64,000 nt of DNA from Apricaphanius iberus (taxonomy: Eukaryota; Chordata; Actinopteri; Cyprinodontiformes; Aphaniidae), in NCBI GenBank assembly GCA_028564705.1, contig JAPXFQ010001501.1, positions 558,001 through 622,000 of the forward strand, in the 5' to 3' direction. Both the position numbers and the translations under genes were made by a program. Every line of letters begins with the position of its first letter. Positions within the stretch are counted from its first letter, which is position 1. The notes beneath the pieces are model-generated. The model was not told where the DNA came from and ran no database searches. It was given only the letters and a program-made list of their open reading frames with translations. Shown here piece by piece: positions 32,421 to 44,870 of the stretch.

Positions 32421-35400
32421 GATAAACTGCCTGGAGTCCAATTAATAAAATGTAATAATCATATACAATACCACAATGACAAAATGGCTATATATATGGC
32501 ATTTTAAAAACTAAATTCAGACATTTCAAATTACATATTTTCAAGATTAAATTTTGTGTACTACGGCAACTTGAAATTCAATAGAAGCCACGATAAAGAT
32601 GAAAAACAGAATTCCCAAGATTCTAGCCTAATAGTAATTAATTCTGCAACAGCCAAAGAATTGATACATATGAAATTGATACATTGATATATATATCTTT
32701 CAATGGATTTCGCTTGTGTAATGGCCTTTTCCGTTTTTTGCTTTTAATTAAGATTCTTAGCGTGCTTTTGTTAAGATTGTTAGCGGACTTCCTACAGTGT
32801 TTCCTACGGTTCCTACAGTTACTTTGGCATTGATTTTTCTGTCTTGTTTCTCACATAGCAACTAGTAAACATCACATAAAACTTTGCAGAATCATAAGAA
32901 TCTTTGTAATGTTTGCTTGCTCCTGTTTACATGTCTCCTGATCACAGCGAGGACTAAGGTGTATTTTTCTTTTTGAAGCAATGATTTAATAATGGTCAGA
33001 TGTTGACTCAGATAAGAAGCACACATACATAACCTAGCTCCTGGTTGCTCCACTTAAGCAGGAAATTGTACATCAGGGTATTTAATATCCCAGTATATAG
33101 AATAATATCTTCCATTTTAAAATGGCTACTAAACTCTAACAGAGTAAAATCCCAGAACATGCCGGTTAAGCTCTGAGAGTCACCTGACATCCGGAGCTCT
33201 ATTGCATGTGTTTTTCACAAAGTTCTCACCATAACTGCTGTTAGCATGCTTATATTAGCCTACAAATTACACAGCCACCCCCTTCTCCCTTTCATTATGT
33301 TTATTGGTGGTAAGACTGGTGATGTATTAGCATAGTCCCTGCTTGTGCTTTCATTTATCATGTTTACATTAAACCAAGCACTAATCAAGATTTTTGGTTA
33401 CAAGTGTATCAAAACATTTTATTTGCTGCATCCAAAAGTCCACATTAAAAGCCTACACCAACCATTGTTGGTTTTTTTGGGCCAACACAGTTTAGTTTAC
33501 ATAGGTGTTGTCATCTGTTTTGGATGGGCCTGTTACCTGAATCTTTTTCTTTGCACTATAATCTCTCTAATGCTGCTACCCCTATTTTTTACTGTTTGTT
33601 AATTTCTTTGCCTTATTCTTAAAACTACAAGACGCCGGAAAGAACTTTGTCAAAGTCAAAGTCAACTTTATTTGTCAATTCTACGACATGTACAGGACAT
33701 ACAGAGAATTGAAATTGCCTTACTCTCAGACCTATGGTGCATACAAGTAATATTGAAATACAGACAGTAATATTAAATACAAGTGACATTAAATACAAAC
33801 AGTAACATGTTTTTGTGTGTCTGATTGAAGTATTTTCATTCAGGTTTGTTCCAAACAAACGGTCAACGAGTACTTGTGGAGCTGTTTCATCAAATGTTGT
33901 TTTACACTTCCTTGAGTGTTTTTTTGTTGTTTCTCCTGTATGTTTTTACTTCAACTACAGGAAAAATTATACTAATGTAGTGCTCGTCTTACTTAAAAAA
34001 AGCATTTTATGAATTTTACATTGAAATATTATTTTATTATCAGTGAATCAGATTCCATTACATGTTACTATATTGCTTATTTTAATTTCCTTTTTATTTT
34101 ACAGTGTTTCTTCACAGTGATTCTCCAGTGATTATCAGCTGGGGAAGTTGAAACTGTGTGGGTTCAAAAGGATGCAGAATTCCACTGACAGAAAATGTAA
34201 TGAATGCACTGCCCTTTTTTCCAACGTTGCTCTTCTTATTAGTATAAAAGAAAAGTGTGAGAAAAACTCCCAACCCTTTCTGATTCACAGACTAACACAG
34301 GAGATATAGGGAATAATCTCCCCCTGAAAAACATTAAAGGTCACGTTTTTTTGAAGAGGATGACATTGCCAAAAACAGCTGGGTTTTTACAACTTTCCAC
34401 ATCAAACACTCTAAAAGAGGCTTTCCCTAGGCTCTGCAGTGAGGTGTACGCTGCAGCTGGGGAACATATTTATAAACTGACTTTGATGCAACAGATTAAG
34501 CTGTGAAGTGGTTTTCTTGGAAAGAAAAACCACACCGCCACATCATAGGCTTTCTCAACAGTTAATGGACATTTAAGCGTGACATAACAACTGACAATGA
34601 TCACTCTACAAGTCAAATATCTGCAAAAATAATAAAAAATGAATTACATATAGCTATTAGTCATAAAATGAGTAAACATTGTAACCTGCTTTAGAGTTTC
34701 CCAAAGTATAAGAGGGTCATTTACTTAAAGTAGTATGAGGAATGCCAGATAATCATTGAGTGAAAATGATTCCCACTGTAGATCGATCTGATATCTTTGT
34801 AATCCCCCTAACCCCACATCATCTTATATAGCCATTCTCTCCGGACACCTTCCCTGCATTGCCTGGAATCCAAACCAGAACTTACTAAATCTACAGTTTT
34901 TTTCTGTTTTTGATTGTTTTCAGATTAAAAGTTTTCAGATGTTTCAACAACTTTCAGTATCAAAGAAAGATAACCTGGGCTAAAAAAAGTTAAACAGATG
35001 ATGTCAGTTTTAAATGGGGAAAAAATCATTCAAATATAGCCGTCCCAAACATAAAATATACGCTTTGTGTTGTTACATACTGTAACAGATTTAGATTTAA
35101 TTTCGCTAGCCAAAATATAGCTTGATAACTGCCTGACATGACTGTGAATCAAGAAGCCACTAAAAATAAATGGAACCTATCCAGAAACTTAAAGTATGCC
35201 AACAAAAGCATGTTACTCCCTGATCCAAAGATTTTCAAAAACAGATGAACAATAAAAGTAATTAACCTCTGAGGTCTAATCCATTTCTGAAATGTTTAAA
35301 AGTCCAAATTACGGCATTGGGAGTCCAGCAAACGACGGTCTAAAATGAGAAGTGGAAATAAATTAACTAATAGCTTGTTCAGAAAAGAAGCCTTTTTCTG

Positions 35401-35489
35401 AGGTTACACGTCACTCAGAAAATGAAATTACTGAATGAGGTGTGTTACATGGGCCTTTTCATCTTGGTATTCTTCTCGCCTATATATAG
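32421..35489. other. Intergenic stretch
   Basis: AT-rich, with no gene that I can support. It holds a dispersed repeat (33650-33790), listed separately. Confidence 0.6.
33650..33790 (+). repeat. Dispersed fish repeat (AACTTTATTTGTCAATTCTAC)
   Basis: GTCAAAGTCAAAGTCAAC, then TTTATTTGTCAATTC, CATGTACAGGACATACAGAG and TTGAAATTGCCTTACTCTC match a widespread fish interspersed repeat that I recognise by wording. Confidence 0.65.
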
Positions 35490-36755
35490 GCCCTTTTACA
35501 CTTGGGTCAGCTCGGTCTTGTACGGGTTGGTTCGGCCCCGTTACAGAGCGTTTTATATTACCCCTGGCCGGACCCTTTTTTCGGACTACCTCCTGAGTGA
35601 GTCCGAAGCGGGCTGAAGCGACCCAACACGCCCACCTATGGTCTGATAGCTCCTTTACAGTAATGTCACTGTCACTCCCAGCGGCGTAGCGGTGGCAACT
35701 GATTGGCCGGGTGTAGTGATGTCACAGAATCGCCACTGATCGGTCCGTAATAAACAGCCGACCCGTAATGGAAACTCATTTTGCCATTTAAAAAGAGCCA
35801 CAGACCAACAAAAAGGGAAAACTACACCATCACATCCTCCATAGTGTCTGATCTCCAGTGTTGGGAGTAAGGCATTACAAAAGTAATTAGTTACAGGAAT
35901 ATATTACTTTTTTCAGTAACTGAGTAATGTAATGCATTACTTACAAAATATACAGCAATATATTACTAGTTACAATTTCAGTAACTCAAGTTACAATTGC
36001 GTTTTAAAAAAAACGCAATTGGTTTGTGGCCAACTGATGAAACAGACCAAATCAAGTTGGATACGGTTGAACAAGATCCACTTCCTGTTGCTCATAACTA
36101 AAACATCAGAGAATCAGGACGGCTGAGGAGAAGATCCGACTGTACATTTAAACATTATTCACACTGTTTTCCTAACCATCTGCTGTAAGACTTCAGACAT
36201 CTAATCTTTGTCATCCATCTTTGTGATGAGCACTTTCAGCACCTTATTTTAATTAGATTTAATAAACATTACCATGAAATAGAAGGCATGCAAAGAAACT
36301 AGAGACTTAATTTGAATAAAATCGTGTTTAAAATACAGTATTTGTGGTGTTACACTTGTGTAAAATGTACATTGAAGTTACAGTGGTTAGAAGTCGTGTT
36401 AGATATTTAAGATGTTTTGCCAAAAGTAACTTAAAGTAGTGTAACTCAGTTAAATTTTTAAGACAGTAATATGTAATGCAAACATATTACATTTTTGACA
36501 TTGTAACTAGTAATGTGAAATATATTACAGTTTCTTTGTAACTTGCCCAACACTGCTGATCTCTGCCTTCCCTTTCTTTCTACTTGATGGTTACAGATGA
36601 CATCACCAACACTTCGCGCCACTTGCTCCACTGAACCAACCCATGTCTACACCCACGGCCTGGGTCTGACAACAGCTATATGAACACGACCCGACCCGTG
36701 CTGAATCGAGCGGAGCTGACCCAGGCCAGCTGGGGTGATCCAAATGTAAAAGCGC
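35490..36755. mobile_element. Outer TIR element interrupted by a hAT MITE
   Basis: Left end GCCCTTTTACACTTGGGTCA, reversed right end GCGCTTTTACATTTGGATCA (four differences in 20). The interior is GC-rich (CGGTCCGTAATAAACAGCCG). Without the inserted hAT it is about 560 bp, too short for a transposase, so non-autonomous. Target duplication not clear. Confidence 0.65.
35856..36555. mobile_element. hAT-type MITE with 8-bp target duplication
   Basis: A 700-bp element with ends CAGTGTTGGG and CCCAACACTG, flanked by exact 8-bp CTGATCTC copies (35848-35855, 36556-36563). The interior is rich in GTAAC and ATATTAC words, as in the fish hAT family that begins CAGTGTTGGGNAAGTTAC. No transposase. An internal 12-bp-arm inverted repeat (CAATTGCGTTTT) lies near 35994-36021. 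Confidence 0.92.
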
Positions 36756-37271
36756 TATCAGAGCATCACAGAAGGAACCTCGACAATCCTCTTTGGTTTT
36801 TCCTGAGTTGGTTTCCTCCTCGCATCGCTTGTCTCCCTGGCCAGCCTCTGCACCAGTCTCACCTTCTCCTCTGCAGCCGTCTTCCTGGTCATCTGTCCAC
36901 CCTATAACCATATCATTTACCTCCTGCAGCTGGTCACTTACCTTTGCAATCCTCTTCCTGGTGTTTCCCGAGACGACCAAACTTCAGTCCTGTTTCAAAT
37001 AAACATCAGTCATTTTTACAAATTTAAAACCTGCTTCCGTGTCTGGTGTGGCGTTATACCTTGGATCCACTAAAAAACAAACATGACACACAGATAGTTA
37101 ACAAATGCCGGCAGCAGGGAAGCAGATAGCACGCTCTGCACGATATGTACACTGAGTGAGAAATAGGTGACGACAATGCTGCAGCCCAGTATAGTTTGTA
37201 AGTACTGTTTGATTTTGTATACTCCTTTTTACCGTTCATTCTTTGTTTTATTGCAGGCTCTGCAGTCTCGT

Positions 37272-37600
37272 CAGTGGCGGCTGGCCAATAGAGGGCGTTA
37301 GTACGCCGCCCCACCACTCACAACTTGCCACATTACCTTGAATAAAACATGGAAAATAATTTTTGTAATAACATAAAAATATTTGGAAATATATGTGTTT
37401 TCTTTCAGATGTGCAAGATAAATATTTTATAGTTTAAGGGGAGTTGAATTGTTACACTCATTGGGGTTGTCTGATTGAGGAAGTATTTCCGCCCATAGAC
37501 TCTCGTTATAAGTTGTACATGCGCAGTAGCTCCTCTTCAATACAACAGGTCATACAGCGCTGCTGATAGACGGGTCAAACCGCGGGAGATGGAGACGAAC
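37272..37600 (+). mobile_element. Possible hAT-type terminus
   Basis: CAGTGGCGGCTGGCCAATAG followed by GGGCGTTAGTACGCCGCCCC has the CAGNGGCGG start of some fish hAT elements, with an unusual GC content. No second end was found; low confidence. Confidence 0.3.
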
Positions 37601-39850
37601 GAAAAGAGACACAAAATGCAAAAAGAAAAAGGATAATTCAGTTATATCACCAAAAACAAAACCGTTTGAGAGAAAATCATAGCAGGAGAAGCTTGATGTA
37701 AAATAGCTCCGACCTGTTTGTTGAAATATCAGACCATTCAGCAGTAAAACGAGAGTAGAAAGCGCCGTATTCATATTGAATTATGCATGTTGGGTCTCTG
37801 TAAAGCTTGAGTACATTTAATAGAAAGATATCGCTGCAATAAAAATGCACATTATTTAGTTGAAGTGATGTTTTTGGACTTAAGTTAGCATGCATTCCTA
37901 TTATTTAGATTGATGAATTGGGTAATTTGTCTGCTGAGTGTTTATGCTTCGGGAAAAGGTAAAGAGTGACATTTGATTACTAAGTCTGTACTACATTACT
38001 ACTATGTTACATTTGATTTATTTGATATTTAACAGAGCTGCTGATATCCAAATATTAAATGTATCCATATATTTGGTTATTTCTACCTTACCTTGCATTT
38101 GTTCTTATTTTTCATATGAGATCACACACATCATCTCCCTCCTTACATGCATATCACGCAAAGCTGTATCAGCAGCTGTGTGGAAATAATAAAGAACAGA
38201 AGAACAGCAACAGCTGATTTCCCAACACATCTTCTCATACTCTGAATGCCTTTAAGTGGAGCTCTGGCAGATAATCCCAGTGTGAATAGAGTGATCCCAC
38301 CCTGAACCAGAACCTCTATACACAGCTCACAGTTTCCTCCACTAAAGTAGCAGTCTGTTCTAGCAAAACTGTTGAAGCTTCTGACTGAAATCATTCTGTT
38401 GTAGGATAGTCCTATTAAGAGGATGATCAGGGATGTCCAATATGATTAAGAAGCAGTCAGCTTTACATACAGAAAATGTTAACCAGTTACTTTGCCTTAG
38501 CAACTAGCTAAATGATCGTTAGTTTAAAAGGACCATGTGTGAATGTGGTTATGGAGTTAAAAAAAATCAGTTTTTCTTGTCAGTACTGCTGAATTCTGCA
38601 AAGAGTTGGCCAAAACTTGTCTTCAGTAATGTAATAGACAATCATATTTTGTATCAGCTTAGGTTATCTTTGTGTGGCAATGGGGCTGGTTTTATAATCA
38701 GAACACTTAATCGTAATCAAAAATCCTCACCAGAAGAAATATAAGGGGGGCACATAAATTTCCCCACACTGTACTTACATGACAAAGGTTTCTTTAGAAA
38801 AGCGCCCTTTGAAAATTTTACAATTTCAATGGAAAGCTTGGTCAGATGTTACTGATGAATTGATACAAACTTAAGACATATCTTCATGGAGGGTCATCAT
38901 TATTACTCAGTGTGATATGGAATTTAGATGACTCATTTTAAGTAAAAGACAACAAATGTTATAAATTATGTAGAAGGTTGGGGAATTAGTAATAAGTTAG
39001 CTCTGACATTTGAGGAAGCATACATGTTTGACTACTTGCCCAAAATGGCCAGATATGATCAAAGGGGAGTTTCATGGCAGATACAGATGTCCATCAGAGC
39101 AGTGGGTATGAGGAAGGTTTGATCACATTGGGGGAAAGACCAACTAAACCAGCTGGCTGGAACACATTTACTCAAGGGAGTTTGGAAGGGTGGGATACAT
39201 GTAAACAAACATCAATGGTTATGAAACACATTCTGGTGCAATGAAAAGATGTCACTACACAAATGATTATCAAAAGAGCTGAAACACAGAAGCTCAACCC
39301 CAACTGCGACAAGGACAAAATAGAACAGACAAAGAAATACCCATGATTGTTCTACAGTGGGAACATTCACATGCACAGGCAACAAATGACAGGTAAATAG
39401 AATAGAATAGAATAGAATGAGGAAATTCCAATGATATGTCACACAAATTTGGTTGTGACAACAGCAAATCGGCAGGAAATACAAACATTGATTAAGATTC
39501 AGAAGTGGAAAGGTATAAAAATAACAGAAATTAAGTCAAGAATGATAAGTGTTTTATGGACAGACCTACAAAAACTGTACATTTATTAAAAATAAAAAGG
39601 AAGTGGCATACCCAGGTTGGAATGTGCAACACTACATGATACTTTAAAATGTTTGTAAATAATTAAAAATATTTAGAAACATGTACATAATGTATATGTG
39701 TTCTTGTGCATTAAAAAAATAAACGTATGACTTCCAATAGTTAGTGTATATAAACGAAAAAAAGAATACTGTACAATTAACAGCAGCTGAAATGTTAATT
39801 ATTGAATTAGTGCAATTTAAAGAAGGGATGTAAACATTAAGTTTGTTGGG
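37601..39850. other. Intergenic stretch
   Basis: AT-rich. A short (AATAG)n run lies at 39396-39418. Nothing else is named; no frame looks like a gene. Confidence 0.6.
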
Positions 39851-39854
39851 AGTA

Positions 39855-39999
39855 GTCTTGTTCTAGAGTCTAACAGCTGCAGGGAGGAAGGACCTGCACA
39901 AATGCTCCTTCATCTAGGATGCGGCAGTCTGTCACTGAAGGAGCTCCGCAGTTTAGTAACTTCTTCATGCATGGGGTGGGACACTCTGTCCAGCAGTGA

Positions 40000-40000
<1 letters not shown>
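39855..40000. repeat. LINE-linked dispersed repeat
   Basis: CAGTCTGTCACTGAAGGAGC and TCATGCATGGGGTGGGACAC are words of a common fish repeat. A related, more decayed version lies at 57000-57185. Confidence 0.55.

Positions 40001-40005
<5 letters not shown>

Positions 40006-40054
<49 letters not shown>
40006..40054. repeat. (TTA)n microsatellite
   Basis: About 16 trinucleotide units, followed by two close copies of TTCAGCTGGACTGAAC at about 40055 and 40086. Confidence 0.95.
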
Positions 40055-40057
<3 letters not shown>

Positions 40058-40261
40058 CTGGACTGAACCGTTTGTTTGTCATTCTTCAGCTGGACTGAAC
40101 TGTCAGACCGTCCTGGTTGGATCCCCACCTTTTCGCCACTGTGGAAATGGACTGAAATGTTGAACCAAGAAGGACGTTGCCATTCATGGGCCATGGGAGA
40201 ACAGACCCATTACCTGTTCCAAAGAATGTAATGAGTGCAATCTTCGGACCTGAGGGGGGAA

Positions 40262-40803
40262 TGTTGGGTCCGCCCAGGAAATAGAAAAAATAAATAAGTG
40301 GACTCAGTCTCCCAGCTGATTGTGTTTGTCTTGAAGTTACTCTGTTTTCCTTTTTGATTTGTGAGCAAAAGCAGTGTGTTCCATTTGTGTTGTTGCTGTG
40401 TTAATTCCCAACTGTTAGAATCCAGTGACCTTCATGTGGTGCGGTCGCCCCAGAAAGAGTATAGAAGCGACAGCCATTGTATGAGATCAGCTGCTGGATC
40501 AAAGAACAAAGACGGCTAAAGGACAGCGAAGTAAGTGGCTACATGCTAATGCGTGTTAGCCATTATCAAGCTGCTTGTGTGGTCTTATAACAGCATTGTG
40601 TGGTTAATTAATTTATCTATAGCATCTCAGAATGTTCAATAAACGGGTGCAGACAACACCCAGAGTATTTGATATATACTGTGCTGGAAATGTTGCTTGC
40701 TGGAATCAGTTACCTTGCTTTCGGATCTGTGTAAAGCCTGTAGATTTAGCAACTGAAATAAACTTTCTTATTCTTATTTCTTATAGACTCTGTTTTTTAC
40801 ACA
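40262..40803 (+). mobile_element. Candidate retroviral-type LTR
   Basis: A purine run GAGGGGGGA (about 40253-40261) is followed by TGTTGGGTCCGCCC. The next 540 bases contain a TATA-like GAGTATAGAAG (about 40458), poly(A) signals at about 40638 and 40757, and end near TTTTTTACACA before AAAAATTGGCGG. Purine tract, TG start, and promoter and poly(A) signals together suggest an LTR of an endogenous retrovirus. No gag, pol or env is seen nearby. The exact ends are uncertain. Confidence 0.5.
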
Positions 40804-43244
40804 AAAAAAATTGGCGGAAGGAGGCGACAGGAAGCGGGATTATAGAGAAACAAGCCGTTTTACTTCGTGGTCCAACATTAACTACAGGATACAAGTTCAA
40901 TGTTAGGACAAATGAATACTGTATAACACCAACTGTAACATTTTAATATATATATATATTAGTAATATACATATATATATAGTTGAAAGCTGTAAAATAG
41001 CATGATATAGTCCCTTTAAGACTCAATACATGCATACCAAGATATTTCCAGCCTTCATTTGTTATAGTTATGATGATGTCTTACAGCTTATGACAACCTC
41101 AAATTCAAAATATCAATACAATTGAATATTGTTAAAAGGTTCAATATTTTAGGCTCAAAGTGCCACACTCTATTCAGCTAATAGCAGTAAACACCTGCAT
41201 CCTGGTCTTCCATAACACCTCAGCAGAGCTACAGGCTGATAGCATCCATGCCATGCCACACTGAGGCAGGAAGTGATGCAAAAGGGGCCCAAACCAACTA
41301 CTGACTACATTGTGCATGATTAGACTTCCCACAGTTCCAAAATTTCTCTATTTAAAATCCTTGTTCTATTGATTTGATGTAATATTCTTTTCTGAGATTT
41401 AGAATTTGGGATTTTCATAAGCTGTAGACCATAATAATCATTAAAGTTATAAAAAAATAAAGGATTGAAATATCTCACTTTGCATGTAATGACTATATCA
41501 TGTATTGGTTTCATCTTTTATGTTGAATTACTGAAATAAATGAACTTTTGCACAATATTCCCATTTTTCAAGTTTCAGCAGTGCATCAATCCTGTTTAAT
41601 CTAATAAAATACAGACAAAAACATATTTTCAGACGTGACTGAGTAATTCTGAAGTATCTTTTATAACCTGATACATGTCTAGTTTCAATCAGCAATTGAT
41701 ATTTTTCCCTCCTTACCTGAAGACCCTGCATAATCCCCCCAGCTGCAGCTGCTTGGCTCACATCTCCTCCCTGACTCTGATCTTTATTAACAAGGACAAT
41801 AACGATTTCTCTCAAATAAGTGGATAGCAATAGTGAGACCAAGATCTGCACAGAAATGTATACCTATAGACTACTTAACAGCTACCCACCGATCAATCAG
41901 CCTCGTACTCTTTAAGCTTGCCTGATGAGAGATTGGCCCATGTTTCTATGTAAATTCGATCGTATATGCCTCTTAAAGCATCTTAGTCCGCTTCTACACT
42001 TTAAGTTACTCTAACTCTTCAACCGTTTGTGCTATCAACGCAATTCCAACTGATTCTGAAAGCCGAGACTTTAAGCTTTTCAGTGATATAAGGCAAATTT
42101 CAGTAGTGGGCGTATGGGAATGACATTGCCCGCTGCTTAGCTTAGCTAGCAGTCTGTGTTAGCTGGTCACGAGAGGGTCTCTTTATATACCTGGTCTAAA
42201 TATAACAAAATTACAAAATGCACATACCTGGTGAAAAACCCGAATATCCACGTCGGAACCAACAAATCGCTGTTTTTCTCCCAAAACATTTGCTCCATAT
42301 GTTGTTGTTGTTGAGCAACTTCCTCTCGCAGTCTCTGGTTTTCTTCCAGTACATTATCAACATGGATCAGAAGGGGAGGCACAAGGGTTCAATGGAGAAC
42401 ATAAATGGAGACAAGCAATGTTCCTCCTTGTCATCTCCATAAGAGATGACAAGGAGGAACAGGTAAAGACAATCAGTGACACAGGTGCAAACAATAGGTA
42501 ATCGGGGAAGAGCCCAGAAGGCTCTGATAGCAAGAGACAGAAAACTGCAAATCCCACTGAAACACAGATTTGCAGTCCTTAGTGCTCCAGAAAAATATAA
42601 TGCCCCTGGTGCCAGTCGAGGTCATCAGGAGAAAAACAGCACAACCCCAGGTATCCGCCATGACTGTCAGGAGAAATCCTGCAACAAAAAGACAGTAAGA
42701 ACCACATGAGCAAAGGTTCTGATAATTCATTACGGTTCATTAAATGTAAGGAAACATTTCTGCAGTAAGAACACCAATGTTATCTGATGTTACTATAATA
42801 CTATAAAAAACATAACTGAAAATTTTTAATTTATTTTAAATCAACATCCAAAAATGGAAAGCCTCCACATAGGATATGTTGACAGAAAACATTCCGAAAT
42901 TTTAATAAGGGATTTTACTATTTTACTTCAGAGACTGGAGGCCCTTTTGAGCAGACCAGTACCCCTGGGAGCTGATAAGTGGTACAGCTGGCTTTGAATG
43001 CTTCAAAGATTCCTATAGAAATATTGCACGACTGTTCAAATAGATTTATATAAATCATTTAAAAATATTCAGTTGTGCAACTACCAGCAGCGCATGCACA
43101 ACACACAGATTATAAAGTTTACCTGACGTCCAAAAACACTCTCTACCTCTGTGTGTTTAAAAGGGATTTGATTTCATTCTTTACATTTTTACTGCTGTAT
43201 GCGTTTTGTAATAGAATCTATCAGCATCTGTTCATTTTTTTTTT
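40804..43244. other. Intergenic stretch with a perfect hairpin
   Basis: AT-rich with an AT quasi-palindrome near 40946-40980. It holds two weak exon-like minus-strand frames (about 41710-41780 and 42230-42380, see rejected list) and the hairpin at 42420-42460. No gene can be supported. Confidence 0.55.
42420..42460. repeat. Perfect hairpin, 18-bp arms, 5-nt loop
   Basis: Left arm GTTCCTCCTTGTCATCTC (42420-42437), loop CATAA, right arm its exact reverse complement (42443-42460). Confidence 0.97.
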
Positions 43245-43412
43245 TTAAGGTTTTGTGGCTACAGTGGCCTTTACATTGAATTGGGAATAAGAGGTGAGGG
43301 AAGACAGGCGGCAAAGGTCCACCAGAGCAGGAAACCTCCCAGGACGATTGCGTTGGGGGCTGAAGCTTCCGTACGTGGGGGTGCCTGCACTGACCACTGT
43401 GCTACACAACAT
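43245..43412 (+). repeat. Common fish dispersed repeat (GTGGCTACAGTGGCCTT)
   Basis: TTTTGTGGCTACAGTGGCC, GCAAAGGTCCACCAGAGCAG and GTGGGGGTGCCTGCAC are recognised words of a widespread fish interspersed repeat. A reversed, decayed copy is at 59385-59525. Confidence 0.65.
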
Positions 43413-43735
43413 AACGCTCATGTCAGTTTTTGGGGAGAGTCATAGACTGTAAAATAACAGAGGAGAGAACAAGGTGTTATGTCGATATATGTTCCAACCT
43501 CTAGATGTGTTCCGTCTCCACACACGGTATTGATAAATTGTTATTTTCTAAAATCATTAACAGAAACATTATTACTGCATGGACCAATCCCCCAATGACA
43601 GTAACTCCTGAACTATATTCCACCAGGGTCTGCAATTAATTTTTATTGCAGGTTTTTTATTGAAAATATTATTACAATTTGATGTTTGAGCTATACTTCA
43701 GTACATAACTAACAGAGTTATACCTTCTGAGGAAG

Positions 43736-44265
43736 AACAACCTGGACAACAAATCAATGCATAACTATAGGCCAATCTCGAATCTCCCATTTATCAGAAA
43801 GATTATTGAAAAAGTTGTGTTTCAACAGTTAAATAGCTTTCTAGCAATGCCCTGCTGCTTTGATACTTATCAGTCTGGTTCCCATGCTCACCACAGCACT
43901 GAGACTGCCCATGTCAAAGTTTTCTGTATCAAAGACACAGAATCTGGTAGATCAACAGGGCAGGTACTGTTGGACCTCAGTGTGGTGTTTGACACTAAAA
44001 TACTAGTGGAACGACTGGAGAGCTGGTTCGGACTTTCTGGCACAATACTTGGATGGTTTGAATCTTACCTGAAAAACAGGAAACTCTTGGTTTCAATTGG
44101 AAACTTTTCATCAAAACGAACAGAAATCATGTTTCGGGTTCCCCAAGACTCCATCCAGGAGCCTCTTCTTTTTAACATCTACATGCTTCCTCTAGCCCAG
44201 ATTATAACAACCAATAAGATTAGTTACCATAACTATGCAGATGTTACTTTACATTCCAATGGGTT
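43736..44265 (+). pseudogene. L2-like LINE reverse transcriptase fragment
   Basis: Reads [43 protein letters not shown] and NYADV. These are reverse transcriptase motifs of L2/Maui-type LINEs, but the catalytic YADD is YADV and the QGSILGP motif is degraded, so it is inactive. It is flanked by unrelated sequence. Confidence 0.85.
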
Positions 44266-44532
44266 CTTTTGGCTCCAGAATTGCATCGGTGCTAGAGCCT
44301 GACTTATAACCAGTTCTTTGGTTTTCCACTGTCCAAGCACCCGTTTTTCAGTTCCAAACTGGTGCTTAGCTTAGCATCAACTTGACTCTGGGCCAGACTG
44401 GGATTTAGGAAGAACTGGTTTATTGAAAACTAACCTACCAAAATTTCAGCCTTCAGAGTTTTCCATCATCATATGTGCATACAAATTTACACACATGAAT
44501 GTCCCTTTGTATACACACACGCGCATATATAT

Positions 44533-44540
<8 letters not shown>

Positions 44541-44618
<78 letters not shown>
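44541..44618. repeat. (TA)n microsatellite
   Basis: About 38 TA units, immediately before a TA-inserting MITE. Confidence 0.95.
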
Positions 44619-44623
<5 letters not shown>

Positions 44624-44868
44624 TGCGGAAAATAATTATTTGACCCATCAGCTTGAGTTCTGAAATCTCATATCCTACTTCCTGTCTTTTCCTTATTGGT
44701 ACTATCTTTTATTTATAGTTATTTTTTCAATTTTCTATTTGATGTGCTATCTGTCACTGTTAAAATAAACCTTCTATTAAAATATTATAGTTCTGAGACT
44801 TTTCATTTCTTTGTCATTGGACAAACGTACAAAATAATTGAGGGGTCAAATAATTATTTTCCCCACTG
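44619..44868. mobile_element. Tc1/mariner-type MITE with captured RTE-like segment
   Basis: The left end CACAGTGCGGAAAATAATTA and the reversed right end CAGTGGGGAAAATAATTA are near-perfect inverted repeats continuing to ATTTGACCC; the element is flanked by TA. The right half resembles the 3' end of Tc1-like fish elements (GGACAAACGTACAAAATAAT). The left half (44652-44707) instead matches the antisense RTE copy at 50664-50719 with about seven differences in 56. Confidence 0.75.
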
Positions 44869-44870
44869 TA

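Noticed and set aside
36603..36980. 125-codon minus-strand frame
   Set aside because: It spans the right end of the TIR element and adjoining sequence; low complexity, no domain.
40804..40830. Primer-binding site after the LTR candidate
   Set aside because: TTGGCGGAAGG begins like one, but the following bases do not pair with the T-arm side expected of a tRNA 3' end.
41705..41785. Exon-like DQSQGGDVSQAAAAGGIMQG followed by GTAAGG on the minus strand
   Set aside because: The donor is good, but the acceptor has a poor pyrimidine tract, and the phase does not fit the frame at 42230-42380. No family recognised.
42167..42382. Coiled-coil-like minus-strand text VLEENQRLREEVAQQQQHMEQ
   Set aside because: It looks exon-like and ends at a GTATGT donor, but has no in-frame ATG and no AG acceptor upstream before a stop, and no partner exon in phase.
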